This document shows positions 1-7,874 of a stretch of DNA of 64,000 nucleotides, piece by piece (position 1 is the stretch's first letter; every line of letters starts with the position of its first letter). The notes under the pieces are model-generated. The model had not been told where the DNA came from. It did no database searches and saw nothing but the letters and a program-made list of their open reading frames with translations. The translations under genes and the position numbers were made by a program. Source of the DNA: Sphingomonas aracearum (GTDB taxonomy: Bacteria; Pseudomonadota; Alphaproteobacteria; Sphingomonadales; Sphingomonadaceae); assembly GCF_003345355.1 (NCBI RefSeq), contig NZ_QQNB01000001.1, forward strand, positions 124,001-188,000, read 5' to 3'.

Positions 1-120
1 AATGTTCACCGCCTCGCACGACCATCGATCCTCCGCCAGCGCTCGCCCGGCCAGCGAATGGCCCAGCGGCCCGGGGAACATGTCCGGGTACAGCGTCAGG
101 ATCGTCGCCGCGAAGGTCAT
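1..120 (-). CDS. trmD: tRNA (guanine-37-N1)-methyltransferase TrmD, N-terminal fragment
   Basis: The first 40 codons of a gene that runs off the left edge are visible, beginning [20 protein letters not shown], the characteristic TrmD N-terminus. TrmD places the m1G37 mark next to the anticodon and prevents frameshifting. It normally follows rimM in the ffh-rpsP-rimM-trmD operon, and those three genes lie upstream on the same strand, which supports the call. Here the ATG overlaps the stop codon of vapC in an ATGA (117-120), so trmD is probably translated by coupling to the toxin gene. Only the N-terminus is seen; the knot and SAM-binding residues lie outside the window. Confidence 0.85.
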   Translation of the reverse strand, partial: MTFAATILTLYPDMFPGPLGHSLAGRALAEDRWSCEAVNI

Positions 121-491
121 AGCGCCCAGTTCTCGACGACAAGGCCCGGTATGTCGGCGAAATCGCGCTCGTTGTTGGTCACGATGGTCAGCGCGTTGGC
201 TAGCGCATGCGCCGCGATGAGCCTATCATAGCTGCCTCTTCGGAAGGGCAGGGAAGCGTAGGCGAACGCCGCCTTGTAGTCGAAGTCGAGAACCGGCACC
301 TCTTCCAGAAAGGCGCGAAGCTGATCCATGGCTGGCGGCTTCGCACGAGCAGAGCCATAGGCGATCTCGGCGATAGCAACTGCACTTGTTACGATATCGC
401 CCTCGTCACACTGCGCCGCGCGACGGCCCAGTGCATCGCTTGTGGCCATTACCAAGGCAATGATCGCATTGCTGTCCAGCATATACTTCAT
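117..491 (-). CDS. vapC: VapC-type PIN-domain toxin
   Basis: A 124-residue PIN-domain protein, the usual length for VapC ribonuclease toxins, which cleave tRNA or rRNA. The acidic active-site residues are all visible: Asp6 in MLDSN, Glu42 in VAIAEIAYG, Asp89 in GSYDRLIAA and Asp110 in NNERDF. The start chosen (ATG at 491) overlaps the end of the antitoxin gene in ATGA; an upstream in-frame start would run 28 residues into vapB. The 3' end overlaps trmD by four bases. The pair sits inside a translation operon, which is an unusual position. The family call is firm; the RNA target cannot be read from sequence. Confidence 0.9.
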   Translation of the reverse strand: MKYMLDSNAIIALVMATSDALGRRAAQCDEGDIVTSAVAIAEIAYGSARAKPPAMDQLRAFLEEVPVLDFDYKAAFAYASLPFRRGSYDRLIAAHALANALTIVTNNERDFADIPGLVVENWAL

Positions 492-748
492 TGCGAAATG
501 GGCCAGTCGAGCGCCCGATCCTTGAACACCCGATCCTCCTGAGCGATTGGTTGCAGGTTCGTCGCCGAACCGCATACCTTCCCGATCGCGAACTTGCGCT
601 TGGGCGCCTCGACCGGCTCCAATTCGAAACGGCCGCGCTCCTCGCGCACGATCATTTCCGTGCCCTCCGCGATGCCCAGCGCCTTGGGCAGGCGGAGCGC
701 GACCGAATTTCCCGACTTGAACACCTTGGCGCGATATTCGTTACTCAT
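488..748 (-). CDS. vapB: VapB-type antitoxin (AbrB/SpoVT fold)
   Basis: An 86-residue protein whose N-terminus, with KVFKSGNSVALRLPKAL, is the swapped-hairpin AbrB/MazE-like DNA-binding domain of VapB/VagC antitoxins. The C-terminal half (KRKFAIGKVCG to DWPISQ) would wrap and block the PIN toxin. It is the first gene of the pair and ends in a four-base overlap with vapC. A nested palindrome 15 bases upstream of its ATG is the likely autoregulatory operator. The start is fixed by the overlap geometry and by the SpoVT domain beginning at once. Confidence 0.88.
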   Translation of the reverse strand: MSNEYRAKVFKSGNSVALRLPKALGIAEGTEMIVREERGRFELEPVEAPKRKFAIGKVCGSATNLQPIAQEDRVFKDRALDWPISQ

Positions 749-762
749 GACCGCCTCCGTAG

Positions 763-781
763 ATACATCATGTATATACAT
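763..781. promoter_or_regulatory. Nested palindrome, probable VapBC operator
   Basis: Three alternating six-base arms, ATACAT-C-ATGTAT followed directly by ATACAT, give two overlapping perfect palindromes in the 51-bp gap between vapB (minus) and the reductase gene (plus). VapB-type antitoxins bind such inverted repeats over their own promoter, so this is a good candidate operator. It also lies 19 bases from the start of the divergent gene and could control it. Binding is inferred from position and symmetry. Confidence 0.6.
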
Positions 782-799
782 TGGCCCCGAGGAGCAAGG

Positions 800-1705
800 A
801 TGGACGACTGCATCATCATCGGCGCCGGTCCTGCCGGGCTCACCGCGGCCATCTATCTCGCCCGCTTTCACCTGAAGATACGGTTGTTCGATTGCGGCTC
901 TTCCCGCGCCGCCTTGATCCCCTGCACGCACAATCATGCCGGTTTCCCGGAGGGGATCAGCGGGCTCGACCTGCTTGCCCGCATGCGGGCCCAGGCCGAG
1001 CGATATGGCGCGGTCCGCGAGGCGGTGCGCGTGCAACGAATCGAACCGGGAGAGACCTGGACGGTCGAAACCGCAAGCGGCACCTTCCGGTCCCGCTCGG
1101 TGCTTCTCGCCACCGGCGTGGTGAACAACCGCCCCAGGTCGCTGCCAGACGATCTCCACGATGAGGCGCTCGCCCGCGGGCTGCTGCGGTACTGCCCGAT
1201 CTGCGACGGGTACGAGGTGACCGACAAGCGCGTCGGGGTGATCGGCACCGGCGATCACGGCCGCCGCGAGGCGCTGTTCCTGCGCGGCTATACTCGGGAC
1301 GTAACGCTGATCGCGCCGGATGCCGAGCACATGCTGGATGCGGCATGTGTGGCCGCGCTGGACGAGGCAGGCGTGATCCGGGTCGATGGACCATGCGGTG
1401 ATTGGGCGATCAAGGACGACTGCCTGGTCGTCGAAACGGCAGGCGGGCTGCTTTCGTTCGACAGCGTGTACCCCGCCCTCGGGTCGGTAATCCGGTCCGA
1501 ACTCGCCATTGCCGCGGGTGCACGAGGAACCGAGGACGGCTGCCTGGAGGTGGACGACCACCAGCGCACGTCCCTGCCCGGCCTCTTCGCCGCCGGGGAC
1601 GTGGTGAAGGGCCTGGACCAGATCAGCCATGCGATGGGCGAGGCCGGCGTGGCCGCCACCACCATCCGCAACATGCTGAGCGAGAAGGAGCCGCTGCGCC
1701 GCTGA
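800..1705 (+). CDS. Thioredoxin-reductase-like NAD(P)/FAD oxidoreductase
   Basis: A 301-residue class-II pyridine-nucleotide disulfide oxidoreductase. Visible are the FAD-binding GAGPAG near residue 9, the redox pair CPIC in the sequence YCPICDGYE, the NADPH-binding GTGDHG and the C-terminal FAD motif GLFAAGDVV with QISHAMGEAG. The active-site CPIC differs from the CATC of housekeeping thioredoxin reductase, and the electron acceptor is uncertain. The start follows a GGAGCA ribosome site; an in-frame extension upstream would overlap vapB. It sits alone on the plus strand inside an otherwise minus-strand operon, back to back with vapBC, so it may have arrived with it. Confidence 0.85.
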   Translation: MDDCIIIGAGPAGLTAAIYLARFHLKIRLFDCGSSRAALIPCTHNHAGFPEGISGLDLLARMRAQAERYGAVREAVRVQRIEPGETWTVETASGTFRSRSVLLATGVVNNRPRSLPDDLHDEALARGLLRYCPICDGYEVTDKRVGVIGTGDHGRREALFLRGYTRDVTLIAPDAEHMLDAACVAALDEAGVIRVDGPCGDWAIKDDCLVVETAGGLLSFDSVYPALGSVIRSELAIAAGARGTEDGCLEVDDHQRTSLPGLFAAGDVVKGLDQISHAMGEAGVAATTIRNMLSEKEPLRR

Positions 1706-1708
1706 CGG

Positions 1709-2019
1709 TCAGCGAGCGAAACCGCCCCAGCGATTCTCCATCAGGTACCAGATCGGCAACGTGGCGAAGAGGGCGAAGCTGCCGCACAGGAAGCTCCCCA
1801 AAAGGAACACTGCGCGCCAGCCGGCTTCTTCGCGGGTCGGCGTCGGATCAGGGTCCATACGCCCATGTAGATCGAAATGGCGATCGTGACGATCGCCGCA
1901 GGAATGAGGATCGTGGCCCAGAGGCGCGCATCATGCCGCCAGCGCAGGAGGAACGCCGCACCGCACCACGCCAGTGCCGCAAGCAAGGCCACCGCAATCG
2001 TCATCGCCAGCAAGATCAT
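1709..2019 (-). CDS. Small membrane protein, possibly frameshifted
   Basis: Two overlapping reading frames, both strongly hydrophobic, follow rimM after five bases. Frame one (2019 to 1741) starts MILLAMTIAVALLAAL and has two membrane segments, then loses coding character. Frame two (ATG at 1858, stop at 1709, 49 residues) continues with a third membrane segment, WRAVFLLGSFLCGSFALFA, and ends WGGFAR. Codon bias switches between the frames near 1860. Either one three-segment protein of about 100 residues is broken by a one-base shift (mutation or sequencing error), or there are two small overlapping genes. No function is recognised. Confidence 0.45.
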
Positions 2020-2024
2020 CAGCC

Positions 2025-2603
2025 CTACTCCGCGAAGGCTGGCTCCACCACCAGCCGCTCGGCGGACCACTCAGGCACCGCTTCGGGCCGCATGGGTACC
2101 ATGAAACGGCCACCCGCGTCGCGCTCGATCTCCAGCACGTCGCCCGCGCCGAAATTTTCAACCAGGACCACCCGGCCGATCGCCTCTCCCGTGGTGAGCA
2201 CCACCGGCAGGCCGATCAGGTCCGCATGGTAATATTCCCCGTCCTCCAGCCCCGGCAGCGCGTCGCGTGCCACCGTCAGCTCCGTTCCACGCAGCGCCTC
2301 CGCAGCGTTGCGGTCGCGCACTTCGGCAAAACGGGCAATCGCCCCGTTGCTCCCCTCGCGCAGCGAGGAGAGCGTCAGCGCGCCATTGTTGAACGCCCCG
2401 AAGGCGGAGAAGTCTTCCGCGAAGACCTTCAGCCGCACTTCACCGCCGATCCCGTGCGCGCCGATGACGACCGCCAGAACGATCTGGCGGTCGTCCGCCG
2501 CATCAGGCGTCGGGCGACCCGTCGCCGCCTGCGGGGGCGTCGTCGGCGCCTTCGGCCGGCTCCTGCGTGGAGACGCCTTGGTTGGTGGCGTCTTTCTGCT
2601 CAT
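2025..2603 (-). CDS. rimM: Ribosome maturation factor RimM
   Basis: RimM binds S19 and helps mature the head of the 30S subunit. The core is clear: IVLAVVIGAHGIGGEVRLKV at the start of the RimM domain, YYHADLIGLPVV in the middle, and a PRC-barrel ending with MVPMRPEAVPEW and a C-terminal LVVEPAF. The core alone is about 155 residues, near the family norm. The first 36 residues are Arg/Pro-rich with poor codon bias and overlap another reading frame, so the annotated ATG at 2603 may be wrong; no better in-frame start is evident, and a frameshift near 2500 is possible. Confidence 0.85.
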   Translation of the reverse strand: MSRKTPPTKASPRRSRPKAPTTPPQAATGRPTPDAADDRQIVLAVVIGAHGIGGEVRLKVFAEDFSAFGAFNNGALTLSSLREGSNGAIARFAEVRDRNAAEALRGTELTVARDALPGLEDGEYYHADLIGLPVVLTTGEAIGRVVLVENFGAGDVLEIERDAGGRFMVPMRPEAVPEWSAERLVVEPAFAE

Positions 2604-2652
2604 CGCCGGAAGTCCGTTCGGGATTGCCGGGGGTATCGTTGGCCGAGCTCAT
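2503..2652 (-). CDS. Small acidic disordered ORF between rpsP and rimM
   Basis: A 49-residue frame starts at ATG 2652 behind a good AGGAGC ribosome site and shows strong G/C third-position bias. The product is acidic and low in complexity, rich in Asp, Glu, Gly, Pro and Ala (for example EPAEGADDAPAGGDGSPDA). It overlaps the doubtful N-terminus of rimM in another frame. It could be a real small protein, or the true N-terminal part of rimM displaced by a frameshift. No family is recognised. Confidence 0.35.
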   Translation of the reverse strand: MSSANDTPGNPERTSGDEQKDATNQGVSTQEPAEGADDAPAGGDGSPDA

Positions 2653-2706
2653 GGCTTGCTCCTGTGGTTGCCCAACAGGAACGCACAACGAGCCCGGCCG
2701 GTCGCA

Positions 2707-3150
2707 TCACTGCTCGGCAGTCGCGTCGGCGACCTGCTCGCCCTCGGCGGTCGGCGCGTCCGTGGCCGCTTCGACCGACGATGCCATCGCGGCCTCGGCC
2801 TCTTCCTGCTGCGCCTTCAGCTTCTCCGCACGCTCCTCGGCGCGCTCGGTGGCCTTCTCGCCCGGCTTGCCCTTGTTCGGGTTGTTGCGAGCCGGACGCT
2901 CCTTCACACCGGTCACGTCCAGGAAGCGCGCAACGCGGTCGGTCGGCTGCGCGCCGTTGCCCAGCCAGAACTTGGCGCGCTCGGTGTCCAGCACCATGCG
3001 CTTCTCGTCGTCCTTGGCGAGCAGCGGGTTGTAGGTGCCGATCTTCTCGATGAACTTGCCGTCGCGGGGGCTGCGCGCATCGGCCACGACGATGCGGTAG
3101 TACGGACGCTTCTTGGAGCCACCACGCGACAGGCGAATGCTGAGAGCCAT
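2707..3150 (-). CDS. rpsP: 30S ribosomal protein S16
   Basis: The first 80 or so residues are canonical S16: [20 protein letters not shown], then [13 protein letters not shown] and [22 protein letters not shown]16 is an early-binding protein of the 30S body. The protein is 147 residues, far longer than the 82 of E. coli; the extra 60 are a Lys/Glu/Ala-rich helical, then acidic tail, a feature common in alphaproteobacteria. It lies between ffh and rimM on the same strand, as usual. Confidence 0.95.
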   Translation of the reverse strand: MALSIRLSRGGSKKRPYYRIVVADARSPRDGKFIEKIGTYNPLLAKDDEKRMVLDTERAKFWLGNGAQPTDRVARFLDVTGVKERPARNNPNKGKPGEKATERAEERAEKLKAQQEEAEAAMASSVEAATDAPTAEGEQVADATAEQ

Positions 3151-3189
3151 TGTGTTCTTCTTCCTTGGTTTAACAGTTGGTTGGTTGAA

Positions 3190-4692
3190 TTACTTCTTGC
3201 CGAACTTCTCGAAGCCCGGCGGGAGCTGGAGTCCGCCCGGGCCGCCCAGGCCGGGCAGCTGCCCGCCCATCTTGCCCATCATCTCGCCCATGTCGGCGCC
3301 GCCCATGGCGTTGCCGAGACCGGCGAGGCCGCCACCCGGTCCGCCCTTGCCGAGCATCGCCATCATGCCCTTCAGGCCGCCCATCTTCTTGATGCGCTTC
3401 ATGGCATTGGCCATTTCCTGATGCATCTTCAGGAGCTTGTTGACGTCCTGCACGGTCGTGCCCGAGCCCTTGGCGATACGGATCTTGCGCTTGGCGTTGA
3501 TGAGTTCGGGCTTGGCGCGCTCCTTCTGGGTCATGGACGTGATCATCGCGTCCATGCGCAGGAGGATGCGCTCGTCGATCGCGCCGGAGTTCATCGCCGC
3601 CTGCGCCTTCTTCATACCCGGGATCATCCCGGCCAGCGCGCCCAGCCCGCCCATCCGCCGCATCTGGCCGAGCTGCGCGCGCAGGTCGTCCATGTCGAAC
3701 TGGCCCTTGGCGAGCCGGCTCGCCATCCGCTCGGCGTCTTCCTGCTGAACGGCCTCCGCCGCACGCTCCACCAGACTGACGACATCGCCCATGCCGAGGA
3801 TGCGACCGGCGACGCGGCCCGGATGAAACGCCTCCAGCGCGTCCATCTTCTCGCCGGTGCCGGCAAACTTGATCGGCTTGCCGGTGACGGCGCGCATCGA
3901 CAGCGCCGCACCGCCGCGCGCATCGCCGTCCATGCGGGTCAGCACCACGCCCGTCAGCGGCACCTGCTCGGAGAAGTTGGTGGCGACGTTCACCGCGTCC
4001 TGGCCGGTCAGCGAGTCGACCACCAGCAGGATCTCCTGCGGGGTCGCCACATCGGCAACGGCCTTCATCTCGTCCATCAGCGCCTGATCGACGTGCAGGC
4101 GGCCCGCGGTGTCGAGCATCAGCACGTCATAGCCCTGCAGCTTGGCGGATTGCAGCGCGCGACGCGCGATCTCCACCGGCTGCTGCCCGGCGACGATCGG
4201 CAGCGTGGCGACGTCCACCTGCGTGCCGAGCGTGGCGAGCTGCTCCTGCGCCGCCGGACGGTTCACGTCCAGCGAGGCCATCAGCACCTTCTTGTTCTCG
4301 CGCGTCTTCAGCCGGCGTGCGATCTTCGCGGTGGTGGTGGTCTTGCCCGAACCCTGTAGGCCGACCATCATCACCACCGCCGGCGGGGTGACGGCGAGGT
4401 GCAGCTGCGCCTCTTCCTCGCCGGCCGAGCCGCCGAGCAATTCGACCAGCGCATCGTTGACGATCTTGACGACCTGCTGCCCGGGCGTGACCGAGCGCAG
4501 CACGTTCTGGCCGATCGCCTTTTCGGTTGCGGCGTCGACGAACTGGCGCGCCACGGGCAGCGCCACGTCCGCCTCCAAGAGCGCCACGCGCACCTCGCGC
4601 ATCGCGGCGCGCACGTCAGCCTCGGTCAGCGCGCCACGGCCGCGCAGCCGATCGAAGACACCGCCAAGCCGGTCGCTCAGGCTTTCGAACAT
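3190..4692 (-). CDS. ffh: Signal recognition particle protein Ffh
   Basis: A 500-residue SRP54 GTPase that binds signal peptides of nascent membrane proteins through its M domain and docks with FtsY. Seen in order: the N domain from MFESLSDRLGGVFDRLRGRG, the P-loop GLQGSGKTTTTAKIA, DTAGR, TRMDGDARGG and the GTGEKMDALEAF closing element, followed by a methionine-rich M domain and a Gly/Met/Pro-rich tail. An AGGAG site precedes ATG 4692; the longer in-frame extension lacks one. It is the first gene of the rpsP-rimM-trmD unit. Its receptor ftsY lies 3 kb away on the other strand. Confidence 0.96.
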   Translation of the reverse strand: MFESLSDRLGGVFDRLRGRGALTEADVRAAMREVRVALLEADVALPVARQFVDAATEKAIGQNVLRSVTPGQQVVKIVNDALVELLGGSAGEEEAQLHLAVTPPAVVMMVGLQGSGKTTTTAKIARRLKTRENKKVLMASLDVNRPAAQEQLATLGTQVDVATLPIVAGQQPVEIARRALQSAKLQGYDVLMLDTAGRLHVDQALMDEMKAVADVATPQEILLVVDSLTGQDAVNVATNFSEQVPLTGVVLTRMDGDARGGAALSMRAVTGKPIKFAGTGEKMDALEAFHPGRVAGRILGMGDVVSLVERAAEAVQQEDAERMASRLAKGQFDMDDLRAQLGQMRRMGGLGALAGMIPGMKKAQAAMNSGAIDERILLRMDAMITSMTQKERAKPELINAKRKIRIAKGSGTTVQDVNKLLKMHQEMANAMKRIKKMGGLKGMMAMLGKGGPGGGLAGLGNAMGGADMGEMMGKMGGQLPGLGGPGGLQLPPGFEKFGKK

Positions 4693-4736
4693 CAACCAAA
4701 CTCCTCTCGACCAACCCATCGGCTCAACGCAAAGAA

Positions 4737-4766
4737 CGCCGGCGGACGAAACCTCGTCGGCCGGCG
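4737..4766. promoter_or_regulatory. GC-rich hairpin in the ffh leader
   Basis: An inverted repeat with arms CGCCGGC-G-GACGA and TCGTC-G-GCCGGCG around an AACC loop gives twelve paired bases with one G-G mismatch. It lies 45 bases upstream of the ffh ATG. There is no U-tract on either side. It may be a leader structure or attenuator in the ffh message or a protein-binding site; the role is unknown. Confidence 0.4.
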
Positions 4767-4943
4767 TACGCCCTCGGGCGCCACGTTCCTTGCGTCGCTT
4801 CGGGAGCGATCGTGTCGCGGCCATAGCGGAACCTGCCCCCGCTGGCAACCGCCACGCCGCAGCGCGGGCGATAACCTTCGCGCTTAACCGCTTCTACACG
4901 GCCGGCATGGAATAGCGCATCACGGAACTTCCCTGAGGTGAAC

Positions 4944-6575
4944 ATGGCGGCACAGGACGAGGCGGAACCCGGTCCGCGCGCGAAGATGCGTGAGCCGCGG
5001 ATACGGGAAGACATGCTCAGCGCCGCGATCACCACCGCGGCGATCCTGTTGTTCGTCGCGACCGGCAGCACCGTGCTCGCAAGCGCTCTCCGGCACCTTG
5101 GCTCGGGCACCACCAGCACCGATCAGACCCTGGTGATCGCCCTTCTCCTCAACGTCGCGCTGATCCTGTTCGGCTGGCGCCGTCATCGGGAGCTCAGCCG
5201 GGAGGTCACGATCCGTGCCGCGGCGGAGGAACGCGCGCAGCAGCTGGCCAGCCGGGATCCGCTCACCGGCTTCCTCAACCGCCGCTGCCTGGCCGAGGAA
5301 GGCGCCGCCCTGTTCGCGCGCGCGCGGGCACGCGGCAAGGCGATGGCGCTGCTGATGCTCGACCTCGATCACTTCAAGACGGTGAACGACATGCACGGCC
5401 ACGGCGTGGGCGATGCACTGCTGCGCCGGGTGGCCGAGGAGATCGCCTCGGCGCTGCCGCAACAATCCCTGACCGCGCGGCTGGGCGGCGACGAGTTCGC
5501 CTGCGCCTTTCTCTTCGACCCCGCCCATCCCGATACCGCCGAGCGCCTGGCCGAGCGGCTGGTCAGCCGCCTGGCGCAGCCCTTCCATGTGGATGGCCTG
5601 GTTCTCCATGTCGGCGTGTCCATCGGCATGGCGCGATCGGATGGCGATTGCCCCAATGTCGACACGCTGATCCGCTCCGCCGACATCGCGATGTACGCGG
5701 CGAAAAATGCCGGTCGCAACCGCCACGCCTGGTTCGACCTGTCGATGGAACGCGAGTTGAAGGCGCGCAACGAGCTGGAAACCGGCCTGCGTCAGGCCAT
5801 TCCGCGGCAGGAGATCGTGCCCTATTTCGAGCCGCAAATCGATCTCGCCACGAACCGCCTCTCGGGTTTCGAGGTGCTCGCCCGGTGGGAGCATCCGACG
5901 CGTGGCTGCATCACGCCGGACCGCTTCATCCACATCGCGGAGGAGACAGGCATGATCGCCGACCTGTCGCTTTCCATCATGCGCCAGGCATTTCAGTTCG
6001 CCCGTGACTGGGATCCCGGGATCACGCTCTCGGTGAACATCTCGCCGTGGCAGCTCAAGGATCCGTGGCTGGCGCAGAAGATCATCAAGGTCCTCACCGA
6101 AACCGGCTTCCCTGCCCGCCGGCTGGAGGTCGAGATCACGGAATCGGCGCTGTTCGACAATCTGGCGCTCGCCCAGTCGATCGTCGGAAGCCTGAAGAAC
6201 CTTGGCATCCGCCTGGCGCTCGACGATTTCGGCACCGGCTATTCCAGCCTCGGCCACCTCCGCGCCTTGCCCTTCGACATCATCAAGATCGACAAGAGCT
6301 TCATCATGTCCATGGCGGAGAATGCCGAGGCCGCCGCCATCGTCAATGCCATCGCCCGGCTCGGCGAAGGCCTGAACCTCCCGATCGCCGCCGAAGGCAT
6401 CGAGGGCCCGGAGATCGCGGAGCGGTTGCGGGAGCTCGGCCTCGCCAAGGGGCAGGGCTATCATTACGGTCGCGCCATGAACGTCGGCGCGGCGCGGCGC
6501 CTGCTGGCGGAACAGGGCCGTCTTGCGATGGCGCCGGTGGATGCGCCCGCGCCGGACCATCGTCTGGCGGGCTGA
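4944..6575 (+). CDS. Membrane GGDEF-EAL cyclic-di-GMP protein
   Basis: A 543-residue protein with two membrane segments (about residues 26-49 and 62-78), a GGDEF domain with an intact GGDEF motif near residue 182, and an EAL domain. The RxxD product-inhibition site is absent (QSLT at that place). The EAL signature reads EVL (GFEVLARWEHP), keeping the catalytic Glu, and the DDFGTGYSS loop is intact, so a phosphodiesterase activity is plausible and cyclase activity possible. ATG 4944 is preferred over the GTG two codons upstream because GAGG lies five bases before it. It may influence the exopolysaccharide and matrix genes downstream, but no direct link is visible. Confidence 0.9.
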   Translation: MAAQDEAEPGPRAKMREPRIREDMLSAAITTAAILLFVATGSTVLASALRHLGSGTTSTDQTLVIALLLNVALILFGWRRHRELSREVTIRAAAEERAQQLASRDPLTGFLNRRCLAEEGAALFARARARGKAMALLMLDLDHFKTVNDMHGHGVGDALLRRVAEEIASALPQQSLTARLGGDEFACAFLFDPAHPDTAERLAERLVSRLAQPFHVDGLVLHVGVSIGMARSDGDCPNVDTLIRSADIAMYAAKNAGRNRHAWFDLSMERELKARNELETGLRQAIPRQEIVPYFEPQIDLATNRLSGFEVLARWEHPTRGCITPDRFIHIAEETGMIADLSLSIMRQAFQFARDWDPGITLSVNISPWQLKDPWLAQKIIKVLTETGFPARRLEVEITESALFDNLALAQSIVGSLKNLGIRLALDDFGTGYSSLGHLRALPFDIIKIDKSFIMSMAENAEAAAIVNAIARLGEGLNLPIAAEGIEGPEIAERLRELGLAKGQGYHYGRAMNVGAARRLLAEQGRLAMAPVDAPAPDHRLAG

Positions 6576-6647
6576 CGCAGGCTCTCTCCGCGCGGCAACG
6601 GGGAAGCAGCGTTGGACTCGCGCACGCCCGGCGCCTAGACCACCGCG

Positions 6648-7874
6648 ATGCCCGCCCCTGCCGTCATCACCCTTGGCTGCCGGATGAATCTTGCCGAGAG
6701 CGAGACCCTGCGCCGGCTTGTCGCGGGGCAGGACGTTACCGTGATCAACAGCTGCGCCGTTACCGAGGCGGCGGTGCGCGACACCCGCGCCGCGATCCGC
6801 CGCGCCGCCGCGGAGCGCCCCGGCATGCCCGTGGTCGTCACCGGCTGCGCTGCCGAGATCGCGGGCGAGCAGCTGGCGGCCATGCCGGAGGTCGCGCGTC
6901 TGGTGCCGAACGCCGCCAAGCTCCTGCCGGAAAGCTGGAACGCGGCCCCGTCCAACAACCCGCCCGTGCCGTTCGCCGGCCATGCCCGCGCCTTTGTGGA
7001 CGTGCAGAACGGCTGCGACCACCGATGCACCTTCTGCATCATCCCCGCCGGACGCGGCCCCAGCCGGTCGCAGCCCGCCGGTGCGGTGATCGACCGCATC
7101 CACGGCTTCGTCGAGGCGGGTCACCGCGAGGTCGTGCTCACCGGCGTGGACCTGACCAGCTACGGGCCGGACCTGCCCGGCGCGCCCACCCTGGGCAGCC
7201 TGGTGGAGCGCATCCTGCGCCATGTGCCCCGGCTCGAGCGGCTGCGCCTGTCCTCCACCGACGGCGCCGAGGTGGACGAGCGGCTCTTCGCGCTTCTCAC
7301 GCAGGAGCGCCGGGTCATGCCCCACGTCCACCTCTCGCTCCAGGCGGGCGACGACCTGATCCTGAAGCGCATGCGCCGCCGCCATAGCCGCGCGGCGGCG
7401 GTCGCGCTGGTGGAGCGCCTCAAGGCCGCGCGGCCGGAGATCGCCATCGGCGCGGACCTGATCGCCGGCTTTCCCACCGAAACCGAAGAACAGGCCGCCA
7501 ACACGCTGGCGATCCTCGACGATTGCGACGTGGTGCACGCCCATGTGTTCCCCTATTCGCCACGTCCAGGCACACCCGCCGCGCGCATGCCGCAGGTGCC
7601 CGTCGCCGTGGCGAAGGCGCGTGCAGCAGCCCTTCGCACCCATGCCGCCGCCCGCCGCGCCCGCTGGCTGGCCGGGCTTGTCGGCACGCAACAGAGCGTG
7701 CTGGTGGAGCGGCCCAGCACGCGAGGGCACGCGCCCTGTTTCGCCGAGCTGCACTGGGCCACGCCGCTTCCCCTCGGCGCCATCGCCACTTGCCGTGTCA
7801 CCGGCTTCGACGGCGCTCGCCTGCACGCAACCCCTATCGGAACCGCGGCCGAGCCGGTAGCAACCGCGGCATGA
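6648..7874 (+). CDS. mtaB: tRNA t6A37 methylthiotransferase MtaB
   Basis: A 408-residue radical-SAM methylthiotransferase that converts t6A37 to ms2t6A37 in tRNA. The N-terminal domain carries the three cysteines for one Fe-S cluster (GCRMN, NSCAVT, TGCAAE), and the radical-SAM cluster motif CDHRCTFC is near residue 125. GRGPSRS, LTGVDLTSYG and HVHLSLQAGDD follow in the family order, ending with a TRAM-like tail. The stop overlaps the ftsY start in ATGA, the common alphaproteobacterial mtaB-ftsY arrangement. Confidence 0.93.
   Translation: MPAPAVITLGCRMNLAESETLRRLVAGQDVTVINSCAVTEAAVRDTRAAIRRAAAERPGMPVVVTGCAAEIAGEQLAAMPEVARLVPNAAKLLPESWNAAPSNNPPVPFAGHARAFVDVQNGCDHRCTFCIIPAGRGPSRSQPAGAVIDRIHGFVEAGHREVVLTGVDLTSYGPDLPGAPTLGSLVERILRHVPRLERLRLSSTDGAEVDERLFALLTQERRVMPHVHLSLQAGDDLILKRMRRRHSRAAAVALVERLKAARPEIAIGADLIAGFPTETEEQAANTLAILDDCDVVHAHVFPYSPRPGTPAARMPQVPVAVAKARAAALRTHAAARRARWLAGLVGTQQSVLVERPSTRGHAPCFAELHWATPLPLGAIATCRVTGFDGARLHATPIGTAAEPVATAA

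Noticed and set aside
488..1630. 380-codon minus-strand frame running through vapB
   Set aside because: Only its last 86 residues (VapB) are coding; the rest is antisense to the reductase gene.
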